Shown piece after piece: positions 36,625 through 47,530 of a DNA stretch of 64,000 bases. Made by a program: the position numbers and the translations under genes. The stretch covers positions 930,001-994,000 of the forward strand of contig CM030714.1 of NCBI GenBank assembly GCA_017979445.1, in the 5' to 3' direction. The notes below the pieces were generated by a model. It did no database searches. It had not been told where the DNA came from and worked only from the letters and a program-made list of their open reading frames with translations. The DNA is from Akebia trifoliata. Lineage: Eukaryota > Streptophyta > Magnoliopsida > Ranunculales > Lardizabalaceae. Every line of letters starts with the position of its first letter. The first letter of the stretch is position 1.

Positions 36625-39600
36625 TTAATCGGATTGGGAATCAGATTGGGAGTGTGAGTGTTCCATAGAAGTTGGTGAAGCCTCTGTTGGTGAGGGAGCT
36701 TGTTGTGATGGATCTTCAGGTGCTTTCATATCCGAGTTCTGATATTTGGTTCTTATTTCATCAGGTATCCCATTCCGATAAGGAAACCTTGATGAGTTAG
36801 AAGGTGAAGTTTCCGATGAATGGGTCACCGGTAAGTTTCTATGGTAAGAAAATAGAGGTGATTCTGGCATGGATAACACGGGCACGCTCATTCCATGGTT
36901 ATAGAATCCTGCCAAGGGATGATCAAATTTACAATTCGAACCAAACTTACAGATTCCATACAGACTGTAGAATGTGCATATGGTATGACCCTACATGTAA
37001 AATAAGAAAAAGAATATAAAATCAGCTATCAAGATGAAGATCAAGAAAGTAACGAAATGGGTAGCAAATAGAGATGAGATCAAGAATGTCATTGAATGGT
37101 AAAAAAACTTACAGGTCTCAGGGGCAGTCCAAATGGGCTCAGAGCACTAGTAGTCGAAGTAGCGACCCTCGCTTTAGGGTGATTGTACTTGCAATTGGGT
37201 CCAAATTTGCAGCTTCCGGTCTTCATGTAATACTGACATTCTGGCTGGTCAGGTTTCTCGGGGAAATGAGGGGCGGATGTCGGCAAAAAGTGAGCTTGCC
37301 TGCTTGAACCCAATTCATCCTGATTCTTAGAGTTGTAGACATGATTGGAACCAAGAATATTGGGGGATGATACAAGGCTAGTGGTTCCCTGATTGTAAAT
37401 GAATAAAAACATGGATTAGATATACAATAGGAGAGAACTCAACCACATTAAATAAATTTCAGAACAAACAATGTAGGGAATTGTCAGAGCCTAATAACAG
37501 TACATGTCATGAATGACAAACTGATTCATGTGGTGCACAATGGTGGAACCCACCATTTGATGTGGCCCCACCCCCATTTAAAGGATCAACAATACCAAAA
37601 ATCAACATAGTGATATCTATATGCTTTTGATCCTTAAAAGGAAACCTGATAGAACAGATGGTTAAAGTCACCCCACTGGATCAATGGACCCAAATCCATG
37701 GGATGTACACCATGCGTACTTCTTTTTTTGATAAGTACACCACTCATACTTGTGCCATTGCTGGATGACTTTGAGGAATGTCTCAAATGGTGCATGACCT
37801 CAAGTTTGTAACATAGAGAACAAGACAATTTAATATTAGGAATCATTTCCCAACAGATGGTTCCTACATGTTAACTAGAATATTTATGAAAAAAGTTAGT
37901 CCTTTTCCACAGCTCACGAAAGACCATTAGAATAGCATGCTTAAAGAGCTATAGGGAACACGACCATGCGTCTTTGTTACTAACATATGTTGCAGATGCC
38001 TTCTTTTTCTTTCTTTTTTTGCTTATCCATTTGATTTTAAGAGATTAGAGCATTAGAGAAGGTTTTATGGGTAGGAACCAGGCCTGCAATTCTTTTTACT
38101 ACTAAAACATTGTCCTTCATGGTTGCAAAAGCTTATGTTATGTTTCCTTCTCTTAGTCTGCAGTTCTACATTTCTCATATTTGCTCTATGTAAGAGAACA
38201 AAACCCAGACTAACATCAAATACTTATTAGGTCCTCTAATGCTTGGTTACTCTTCTCAGTGTTTTCATTCCCCCTTATTTGGATTCGTCAAGTACAGATG
38301 TTCTTTTCTTGATTGAAATGAATGTAGATATAGGATCTTTCCCACTTCTCTTTCCTTAGATGGGAAAGTGGGATTGAACCCACGACCTTATGGTTGCAAT
38401 GCGGTGGCACCAGCCAATAAAGCAAAAGCTCTGCCCCATCCTAGCTACTTCCACAATCAAACCCTATGAAAAAAGCCCCTACTTGCTTCCAGCATCGTTG
38501 GGTCATAAGAAGATCAGTGCTGCATAGTGGTAGGATTGGAAGGAGAGGCTGATGGATAGCCATAATATTATCTACCCTAATAGCCGCATAACACTCTAGA
38601 ATACCACTCTGAGGGCAATCATTTCATGCTACATTAAACTTTTGATTAAGAGTAGGAGATGCCTGTGGAGCGTGAGATGACGACTTAAAGGATGCAACAT
38701 GAACAAGAAAATCCTCAATAGAAGTAGGAAACCATGTCAGGGTCACTTTGTTGTAAAGCATGATGTCTTGATTGATTTTGGAATGATAGATATTATTCAA
38801 TTTGAGTAATGCCTCAACGTGCTTTTAGATGTCTAGATTGCCATAAGTACTTGAAAAATACCAAGAAGATGAGGCACAAGAATGCAAGAATAGGTAAGAA
38901 TATAATTTATCAAAAAAAAAAAAAAAAAGAACAAGTAACAATATGTAATAGCTCACTGATTAATTGCTCTTGCGCTGAAGATGAAAAGTGTACTTTTTTT
39001 CGTCTGACTATACAATGTAATAATATTGTCTAAGATACGCATGAAGTAAGCATAGCAACCAGAAAGACCCAGAAAATTCTGCTTTCCCCAAACAACCCAC
39101 CACTCTTGACATAATCCGATTGGGATTTAATAAAACCGATCTGAGATAATCAATATGTGATAGTGAAAACCTTGTTGCATAGCTCTATATTTGTAAAATA
39201 TGGAAATATTAATAAGTAACAACCAAACATTTGGCAAGCATAGGTAAAATGTCTAAGTGTACCTGTAAATGTGTAAACTTTTGTGTAACAACCAAACATT
39301 TTGACAAGCGTGGATCAAATGTATAAACAAACTCTGAAATGGCTTTTGCATTATACATAAACAATCAACCAAAAACAACAGAGGTTGAAAACTTAAATAA
39401 GTCAGCTGCAAATGAACACATACATTACACAAATGGAGATTATATCAGCATCCACATGTCACATTAATATTTTGTTCAACTTAAGAGATAAACTACTGAC
39501 AGCATAAGTATTCCAGCCTTGACGTGGATGAATGATGCCTTGGGAAGAAGAAAGAACAACAGGCATATAGCTCTGGGGACCTTGCATGCTTGTATCTGGT

Positions 39601-41784
39601 ATGTATGGTGCTCCTGGTAACCATGCTGGAAGTCCAAGTGGCTGGGGATGGTGAAACTTGCAAGCATTTCCAAACTTACAAGACCCATTTCGCATGTAAT
39701 ACGGACATGATTTCTCTTCCTGATAAAAAAAGATAAATATGAGAATCGCAGACAATCACCTTGTCTGTAGTCACATATGCGTAACAAATCATAATTTAGA
39801 ATCAATGTCCATAACTGTGAATCCTTGGATGCAAACACTAGCAAGTCCAGAACCAAAAAAAAAATGGAAATCAAAGAAAAGAAGGCACCTGACGCATCGG
39901 TAGACCCAAAATGTTCAGTGGGACCGGTCCTGCATCATGCCTGTCTCGTGGGTGATGATATTTACATGCTGCTCCAAATTTGCAAGTTCCTGTCTTTAGG
40001 AAATACTGCAAATACGAAAGGCAGGCAAGCAGTGATTACAAAAATTGTGTTTCCCTAAAGCATAGCACCTTAAATATATTCCTATACGTTTCACATGGAA
40101 TGAAACTTCCTTAGGGATAATAAATTGTTCAGGACTGTGTTTTTCCCCCTTCTTTCCCTTTTCTTAGTGAATATTAAATATTTAAATGGAAAAGTAAGCT
40201 GGATTGAACCTTATCCTTGTTTTAGTGATTTTCTTTAATTACTTTTCCAAGAAGGTTTTTATCTTTCCAGGAAAGCATCCAGCAGGTTATATCATGTCAT
40301 AATGTAAAATAGACTAATTAGGTAGCCATGCTTCAATTGGTAAAAGAACTACTTGACCGATAGGGACAGGTGTATTAGCAACTTGACTTGAGCCAACTAA
40401 ATCGTCATCGAAGCCTTATACCAAAGATTTGGGGTTAGTTAAACAAATACCATTCCTTCAATTGTGCCTAGAGCCATGTCTTCTGTTATTGAAAGTGTGT
40501 CGTATCCACTTTCACCATCGCAATTCAAATTCTTTTGGACCCTCCTCTCGTTCTTAAAACATCAAAATGGAGTCACATGCCATATCCAACTGTTAAAACA
40601 TAATGGGAATGAAATCTGAAGGGGTAAATGCAATAGCATTTTTGCATGATATCGTATCAAATTCAAGCGAACCCTCCTTTTATTTAATGACACGTCCCTG
40701 ATTATTTTTCCTTCTAACCAACCTTTTATCAAACAAAATAGAAGATGCACAAAAGACAGCATGAACAATTGGGTAAAGGGGGAAAATGCAAGAAACCGTA
40801 CTATAGGAGACGTAATCAGATTCCCCACTAACAGTCTATAGCTTATGTGCCCGTCTCAGGGTTTGCCACCCAAAGTATGTAGTAAAAGGGGCCATCATAC
40901 CATCAGATCCTACAGTACCCAGATACTTCAACATGGGTGCCTTAAATTCAATACTTTGTTTTATACATAAACCTAAAGGGAGATCATCATCAAGTATAAT
41001 GACAACTTAAAGGCAAATTATCTCAGTCAAAAATGAAACATACCTGGCAATCAGGTTGTCCAACTCTTTCAGGAAATTCACCTCTGTAACGAGCAACATT
41101 GGAGTTCTGTAAAACAAGCAAGCACGAAACAGATCACTACGTAAACACCTCACATCTTAACTTCTTAAGGACCAAAAAAACAAATGTAGCTATTTACGAA
41201 ATTTAACCCAATATGGTAAAAATTATTTATACCTGCCCGGCATAAGCAGGATGGTTAAACCGACATTTGCTTCCGTACCCACACAACCCCGTCCTCAAAT
41301 AATAGATACAATCAGGTTCACCCGGACGATCAGGATACAAGCTCGAGTGAATTACTCCGTCCTGGTTATCCTGGTTTTGGATTTTCGACCGCCACATAGC
41401 TTTTGCAATGGACCGAGACAAAAAAACCATCACATTTTTAGTCACAAATTGCAAAATAGATGCATTGCATATCTAACCAAACAAGTAATTTCTATCAAAC
41501 ATTATGAAAAAGTGAACGACACACACTCGAAAATCAACCCGAATTGAAACAAACACGTTATATAATTCAACAAATTGTTGCATTTCAGCTCTAAAACCAT
41601 AAAAAGTCAGAATGTCATTCAAAATTACCCAAATTGCATAATTCAATAAGATCATGGTTAGCTCGCTATCAAAAGAACAACAAAGTGAGAAACCAAAAGA
41701 GATCGAATTACCATCAAGTTTATCGGCTGAGGCATTAGAAGAAGTGGAGAAACCATTGTTCTGAACTTGTCGACTATCCGGCAT
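36625..41784 (-). CDS. Five-CCCH zinc-finger protein, ZFN type, 426 aa
   Basis: Nucleic-acid-binding protein of the plant ZFN-like subfamily (relatives bind RNA or show nuclease activity in vitro). Seven exons in phase: 41784-41712, 41399-41233, 41106-41044, 40005-39889, 39719-39501, 37388-37113 and 36990-36625 (TAA). Five C-x8-C-x5-C-x3-H fingers are complete: C55/C64/C70/H74, C100/C109/C115/H119, C145/C154/C160/H164, C264/C273/C279/H283 and C310/C319/C325/H329. Three close together, then two after a spacer of 100 residues, is the family layout, as is the PxRPGEPDC lead-in to finger 1. Linker words [14 protein letters not shown] and GLPLRP are typical. The C-terminus is polar, rich in Ser, Pro and Gln, ending in alternating SQSDSQSD. 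Exon 5 ends at a less usual donor (GCT then GTCAGT), chosen because phase 0 is needed and it restores QGWNTYA-G. The 5' leader has a long C run (G on the plus strand, 41877-41895). Confidence 0.94.
37389..39500. other. CCCH gene intron 5 (2.1 kb) with a tRNA-like SINE
   Basis: Large intron between fingers 3 and 4. At about 38325-38440 on the minus strand, ctttattggctggtgccacc and aaggtcgtgggttcaatccc look like the A and B boxes of a tRNA-derived SINE. An A run lies at 38911-38928. Nothing coding. Confidence 0.5.
40006..41043. other. CCCH gene intron 3 (1.04 kb) with LINE-end-like sequence
   Basis: Around 40385-40520, words such as cgaagccttataccaaagat ttggggttag match the inverse of typical RTE LINE 3' ends, so a short LINE remnant is likely. 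No exon seen. Confidence 0.35.
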
Positions 41785-41876
41785 TGATCGATGAATCTCA
41801 AACCCTCACTCCAACAACCGATCACAATTCCACTGTAACCACCACCACCACACAATCACTCTCACAAAAAAAAAAA

Positions 41877-41895
41877 GGGGGGGGGGGGGGGGGGG
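41877..41895. repeat. Homopolymer G19 (C19 on the sense strand of the CCCH gene)
   Basis: A run of 19 G directly after a run of A, 92 bases upstream of the CCCH gene start codon. In the transcript it would read as a C run in the 5' leader if the start of transcription is further upstream. The length may be uncertain, because such runs are prone to sequencing error. Confidence 0.8.
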
Positions 41896-42344
41896 AAATC
41901 AATTTTACATGAACCAACTTAATCTATCCCTCACCCATGAAAAAACCCAGAAAAAAACAACGATTTTGGGCAAGTAATCAGTATTTTAATTTCCAAAACT
42001 ATCAAATTAAAGAGGCGAAAGAGCGTAGAATCAGAATATTTTACAAAAAACAATCAAACACTCGATATCTATGATTTCCAAATCAGTAATAAGAAAGATA
42101 GATCGAATGATTCCATTTCTTTCTTTCTTTTTTTTCGTTTAATTTTGGATCGAAGTTGAGAAAATTGGGGATCTTTTTTCTATTTTACTTATTACCCAGA
42201 GAAGTAAAAGTAAAACTAAAACTATAGAGGGTTCTGTTACGTTACTTGCTTGCGAACAATAAGATTTCTTAATTTTTTTCAACTGTAATTACAGTTAATG
42301 ATATGATGACCCCACGACTAAATTAGGAAAAGACTAATGATTTT

Positions 42345-42541
42345 CTTTCTCTCCCACGTGGCATATTAAAAATACTCTTCTGATGTGGCATGTGTTAGAA
42401 TCATAGATCTTTTTGCCTCGGGATACATATTTATGAGGATTATATGTGTATCCCGAGGTAAAAATCTATGATTCTGAACCTTGTCAAGTCGAGAGAGTAT
42501 TTTGAGTATGCCACCTGGGGAGTTCGTTTATCACGACTTTT
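42345..42541. mobile_element. MITE-like palindromic element, family 1 (copy e)
   Basis: Left arm ctcccacgtggcatattaaa pairs with the right arm (inverse of ttttgagtatgccacctggg). The core is gcctcgggatacatatttat on the left and gtgtatcccgaggtaaaaat on the right. It ends in ttatcacgactttt like the others. The left arm holds CACGTG. Confidence 0.7.
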
Positions 42542-42570
42542 AGGAAAATTACTTAAAAGACGTTGGTAGA

Positions 42571-42925
42571 GTAGGCTGTCAATGGATCTAATCGGTATTC
42601 ATCCAATAAAGATTGGACCGTTATCAAAATGGGTTTTTATTGGAACTCAATATTCCGATAAAGGTTCATTAACGATCGGATCCGGGCAAACCCGATTTTG
42701 TACATGACATCTAAATAAACTTCATACATCTCAATAGATATATAATATAATTTATATACTTTCTAACATATTATCGAATCAGGTCATTGTTGATCCAGAT
42801 CTGCTTCGATAAGATATCAAAGCAAAATCTTATTGGATCCTTAACGGAATTCAAAACATTGATTTAGACTCGAAGTTATTGGAACGGATTAGATTTCGAG
42901 TCAAATCCAATCCATTGACAACCTA
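42571..42925. mobile_element. Element with taggctgtcaatggat / atccattgacaacct inverted ends
   Basis: The two ends are inverse complements about 340 bases apart. The interior is AT-rich with ggatccgatc-like words and no open frame. It resembles 4072-4791. Confidence 0.55.
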
Positions 42926-43036
42926 TGGTAGAGGGACTTTTTCCTGAATATTCGTCGAGTTTTGGGAGGTTCCTTAATAGTACATTTAATGATCTTTTCT
43001 TTTCTTTTCATTATTACCATTATTATTTAAAAAAAA

Positions 43037-43038
<2 letters not shown>

Positions 43039-43069
<31 letters not shown>
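43039..43069. repeat. (GT)n followed by a G run
   Basis: gtgtgtgtgtgtgtg passes directly into a run of about 18 G. Simple sequence; length calls here may be unreliable. Confidence 0.75.
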
Positions 43070-43230
43070 GGTGGGTAGGAGGGTCTGTAAGCCTGTTTTC
43101 AATGAGTTCAATAACTCAGGTATTATTTGTTTTAGTTTCAAAATGCAGATTTTAGTGTGTTTGCGTCTAAAATATGTGTTTTGGTTCGTAATTATCGTTT
43201 AATAAAAAAAAATTATTTCAAAAAATTGTG

Positions 43231-43612
43231 TTTTTAAACGCAAATACGAGAAGTTGTTGAAATCCATTTTTTTCGCGTTTGCGGGAGAAGTTAACACCAA
43301 TAAAACGGTTCAATTGAAATAACTGTTTTGCCCTTGTCTCTATTATCTCAACAGAACCTCACAAATCTCTCTCTGCTTCTCTTCTTCTCTTCTCTATTCG
43401 GTCTCTCTCTCTTCTTTTAAAAAAATTACGTTTTTAAACGCAAATACGAGAAGTTATTGAAATCCGCTTTTTTCGCGTTTGTGAGAGAAGTTAACACCAA
43501 TAAAACGGTTCAATTGAAATAACCGTTTGCCCCTTGTCTCTATTATCTCAACAGAACCTCACAAATCTCTCTCTGCTTCTCTTCTTCTCTTCACTGTTCG
43601 GTTTCTCTTTCA
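43231..43612. repeat. Tandem duplication, about 200-bp unit
   Basis: The block beginning tttttaaacgcaaatacgag at 43231 recurs at 43431, and identity by eye stays above 90% through ctcttcttctcttc near 43405 and 43605. Both units contain accaataaaacggttcaatt and a CT-rich tail like a 5' leader. A local duplication of a promoter/leader-like stretch. Confidence 0.85.
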
Positions 43613-43888
43613 CGCACAGATTCCTCTTTCGCACAGATCCATCTTTCTCGCAAAGCTCTCTCTCTCTCTCAAATCTTTCTTGACAGATCCTCGCATAATT
43701 GTTGAAGTTTCAAGAGTTCAACCTTTGTGACGTTCTCATCAACTCTTACAGGTTTCTCTCTCTCTCCATCGGATATTGTTTTCATTTCGATTTTTTAGTA
43801 GATCGAATATTGTTTTCGTTTGGGGTTTTTGGTTTAGGGAAGGGCTTGAGCTTGCTTTCCAAGCTCTAAAATAATTATTATAGATTAG

Positions 43889-44209
43889 AGAATAGGATTT
43901 ACCTTGTATACCCATCACGGTATCGATCTCCAACTCAACTCACCAAGATTTGAAATCCCACAAAAATCAATTTTGGTCGATGGGTCTGATTCAATTTCGG
44001 AAAAGAAGCAAACCCATCAGCGATGACAGAGCGTTCATCATGTTGGGACTTTTGGGTTTCCTTTGTTTGGGAAGAATATTAAGGAGAAGAAGAGATTGGG
44101 GCATTGGATGTTCTTTGTGTTTTGTGGGACTTGTTTGTTTTTGGCTATGTTTAAGATTTGTGCAAATTGGTTGTTTAGATCTGCTGTTGAAAGACCTGGA
44201 TATTATCAG
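43889..44209 (+). pseudogene. Possible broken exon of an unknown membrane protein (in-frame stop)
   Basis: One plus-strand frame stays open from 43889 to 44209 except for a TGA at 44024-44026, and ends exactly at CAG followed by GTTATT. Before the stop it reads polar sequence (QKSILVDGSDSISEKKQTHQ). After it comes KNIKEKKRLGHWMFFVFCGT and a hydrophobic segment (CLFLAMFKICANWLF), then RSAVERPGYYQ. The balance of charged and aromatic residues looks more protein-like than the competing open frame starting at 43950, which is leucine- and arginine-heavy. I do not recognise the family and found no neighbouring exon. It could be a decayed gene copy or chance; a CT-rich leader-like stretch lies upstream. 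Confidence 0.3.
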
Positions 44210-44367
44210 GTTATTTAGTCCCCTAAACTTTAAGAGATAAATACTTCATTAGAATTTAGAATTTTTTTTCTTTTTTTAGTTTGTTTTCCAGTTACAGTGA
44301 TTGGTGCCTAATATAACACTCTAGGGAAAAAGAAAAAATTGTTTGAGGTAATTTCTAGTTATGAAGT

Positions 44368-44391
44368 TTGTGTGTGTGTGTGTGTGTGTGC
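44368..44391. repeat. (GT)n microsatellite
   Basis: About 11 uninterrupted GT units. Confidence 0.85.
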
Positions 44392-44978
44392 GCATCTCCA
44401 TCGAATTTGTAGGTAAAAAAAGATAGATAGATGATTAGTTACAACTAAAATACAGTGCAAGTTGTATTTGAGTTGTTTGGTTGCGACCCAAATACAATGC
44501 AAGTATCTATCTTTATCATTGTATTTCGTTTATATTCTATTACCACTATCCATGAATCTCTTGGTCCACCCCTTATGGATCTAATAGTATTGATACTTGC
44601 ATATCTACCTAATGTTTATTTTTGGGATCTCTGCTTTCTCCTTGGGATTTTTCTGAAGCTACCCTCTCGGATTTCTCATCTATTTCGTTGCTCATGTCAA
44701 GCTTCTTTTGTAAGATTTTGAATCTTCAATAGCCATCACCACGTGCTTGAACAACATCGATACGGTTCAACAAAGCCTTACACAGCACAACCTTCTTCTT
44801 CTCGACAGATCCTCACAAAGCTCTAACCCTCAGCAAGCCACCTTCGATAGTAGTCGATTTCGACACCAGCTTCTTCTACGACGATCGTTCAAGTATCCTC
44901 GACACCAGAATATAAATGAGATGTTATGTGGATGTGTTATATATATACGATGTAATGTGGATGTTTATGAATATACGA

Positions 44979-45440
44979 TGTTGGATTGCGTACTATGCAG
45001 GTATTTTGTTTATCAGAAAATTTTCATATTTCTATTTTTAAAAGGAGATGCTGCGAAAATTTCTATAGAATAAGAAATTTTTTTATAATTTTTATAGATT
45101 TATAAATTTTTTAAAATTAAAATAATTATTTTTATAAATTTTTTATATTTAATTTAATTATATATTTATAAGGGTATTCTGATAATTTTTTATGCATTCT
45201 GCGTGCATTATGTTGGATTGCATATTATGCATGTATTTTGTTTATTAAGAAAATTTCATATGTCCATTTTTAAGAGGAGATGCTGTCGAGATTTTTATAG
45301 AATTATTAATTTTTTAAAGAATTATAAACTTTTTAAAATTAAAATAATTATTTTTATAAATTTTTATTATATTTACATATATTTGATGTAATTATATATT
45401 TATAAGGGTATTCTGATAATGTTTTATGCATTTTGGGTAC
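44979..45440. repeat. Tandem duplication, about 232-bp unit
   Basis: tgttggattgcgtactatgc at about 44979 recurs as tgttggattgcatattatgc at 45211. Later blocks (aaggagatgctgcg / gaggagatgctgtcg; agggtattctgataat) keep the same spacing of 232-234 bases. Divergence is higher than in the 43.2-kb duplication, so it is probably older. Confidence 0.75.
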
Positions 45441-45640
45441 ACTATCAACCTTAAGGGTATTCTGGTTATTTTACCCTAATATAGTAGATTCCATAAGCTG
45501 TATCAAACAATAATTACCAGATTCTGGTAAACAGCACAACATTTTTACAAAACTGTATCGAACAAGCTTTCAATTTTTCAACTTCTAACAGTAGATTCAG
45601 GCAGCTGAATCAAATAGGACATCAGTGTTGGTGGGATTTT

Positions 45641-45705
45641 AATCAAGGTCTCTAGTATCATCACCCAAAGACCTTACTAGTTCAGCTAGTTGGCACTTGT
45701 AACTT
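45641..45705 (-). mobile_element. tRNA-like SINE head
   Basis: On the minus strand, caactagctgaactagtaag (A-box-like) is followed by gaccttgattaaaatcccac (B-box-like). The order and spacing fit a tRNA-derived SINE; the rest of the element is not clear. Confidence 0.35.
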
Positions 45706-45795
45706 TTCTTTTCTTAATGATCCATGAACTTCAACTCTCGTTATAGTATTTTTTGAAATTTACGATCATTTATGATATTTTTTGTCGTGAATGAC

Positions 45796-46055
45796 GAATG
45801 GAGATTGATGTACTCTTAATTTTGAACTTTTAGATGGATTTTTATTTATTTATTTCGATGATTTATACAAATAAAATATATAAAGAACGAAGTTGAGATT
45901 CTAAAATTTTGGATGATTATGTCTTGAATGGAGATTGATGTACTCTTAATTTTGAACTTTTAGATGGATATTTATTTATTTATTTCGATGATTTATACAA
46001 ATAAAATATATAAAGAACGAAGTTGAGATTCTAAAATTTTGGATGATTCTGTCTT
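45796..46055. repeat. Tandem duplication, 130-bp unit, nearly identical
   Basis: gaatggagattgatgtactc at 45797 and 45927 begin two copies that match almost base for base through ttctaaaattttggatgatt. Only a few substitutions separate them (for example ggatttttat versus ggatatttat), so the event is recent. Confidence 0.9.
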
Positions 46056-46894
46056 AACTTTTGATTCGACTGTAAGTCCCACAACTATGATTTATGCATT
46101 TTGGATATTTTGATAAGATTTATCCAATATTGAAGTCGAAAATATATAAAAAATGACAAAAATAAATAAAAATTAGGATTACTTTTATTGCGTCAAGTTC
46201 ACCACTTTTTGTTGTTGAGTTCGATGGTAATTAAATATCTTAAAAGCGTCGAGTTCATCGATAATAATCGTCAATAATATAGTCCATAAATTATTGATGA
46301 ACTCGATGCTTTTAAGTCATGTTTAATTACTGTCGAGTTCAACAATTTTTTTTATTATACTTAAAACTACATTACTTTCATCTCGAAGTCATTGTCATGT
46401 TAATAATATTTTGAACTGCATTGCCCTCATCTCAAGTCATTCTCACATGGTAATATTTTGGATTATCCAACACTACATTAAAATTCTTCTTAAATTATGA
46501 TCATTGACACATATAAGAAAAAAAAAATCCCATGTTACTATCTATTTAAAAAAAAAAGACTTCAAATTTCAACATATTTAAATTCTAATAAACTTTATCA
46601 AGGTTACTTATGTTAAAGTGGTTTAAAATTAATCTCAATAGAATCAGTTTTGCATTTAATATAGAAGTTGTGACACTAAACTTTTTTCAATGTTGCCATA
46701 AATTTATGATAGAGAAAATTGTCTCCAAATGGGATGCAAACCCCACTAACATAGATAATTATGTTCCTAACTTCTTCAATTGTGATGTTTAACATGTTGG
46801 CCACTTTTTGTAAAAGGTTTCCTTTACATCCATTCAAGTTACCGAAAGTTACAATAATTTAAAATTATCAAGTCTATTAATTTATTTTGAGTGC

Positions 46895-47113
46895 AGATAG
46901 TCTGACTTAGCCACGTGGCAACTCAATCGATTTATTTGACGTGACAGGCTCAAGAACCGTTGATATGCTATCCTCGGGATATTGAACTACGATTTTTCAT
47001 AAAAAGTGCAGTTCTATATCCTGAGGAGATCACATCTACAACTTTCGAGCCTGTCACATCAGGTAAATCGATTAAGTATGCCACGTGCCTAAGTCAGATT
47101 ATCACGACTCTTA
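46895..47113. mobile_element. MITE-like palindromic element, family 1 (copy f)
   Basis: Left arm tctgacttagccacgtggca pairs with right arm tatgccacgtgcctaagtca. Next inward, atcgatttatttgacgtgac pairs with gtcacatcaggtaaatcgat. The core reads cctcgggatattgaactacg / tatatcctgaggagatcaca. Both outer arms contain a CACGTG core. Confidence 0.75.
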
Positions 47114-47483
47114 TTTCTTTACTTTCAATAGTAGTTTTTTTGTGAGTAGGCATATAACACAAGGTTGACTAGGTATTAGTCTAGTTAACGAGATCACGTC
47201 ATTCGTTTTTTTTTTTTTTTTGTGTGTGTGAGTGTGTGGGGCAATGTTTTGATACACTAAAAGACAAATATACTCATCATTTTTTTAATATTCTACTTTG
47301 ATTTTTCTTATGGTGTATTTGATGGCATTGATTTTCATGAAAAATGAAATCCATGAGAAAATAGGAAAGGGTGGGAAAATACATTTTTGTATTTTGTTAC
47401 ATTTGATTTAAAAAAAAAAATCCATTAAAATAAAAGCAAATGAGGAGGAAGGAGGAAGAAGAAGATGAAGAAAGACGTTGGAA

Positions 47484-47487
<4 letters not shown>

Positions 47488-47527
<40 letters not shown>
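47488..47527. repeat. (GA)n microsatellite
   Basis: About 20 GA units. They create the spurious Arg-Glu and Ser-Leu open frames on the two strands here. Confidence 0.9.

Positions 47528-47530
<3 letters not shown>

Noticed and set aside
43950..44240. 96-codon plus-strand frame, leucine-rich (MGLIQFRKRSKP...)
   Set aside because: Composition is poor for a real protein, and the alternative frame at 43889-44209 looks more natural, although it has a stop. Neither is called as a gene.
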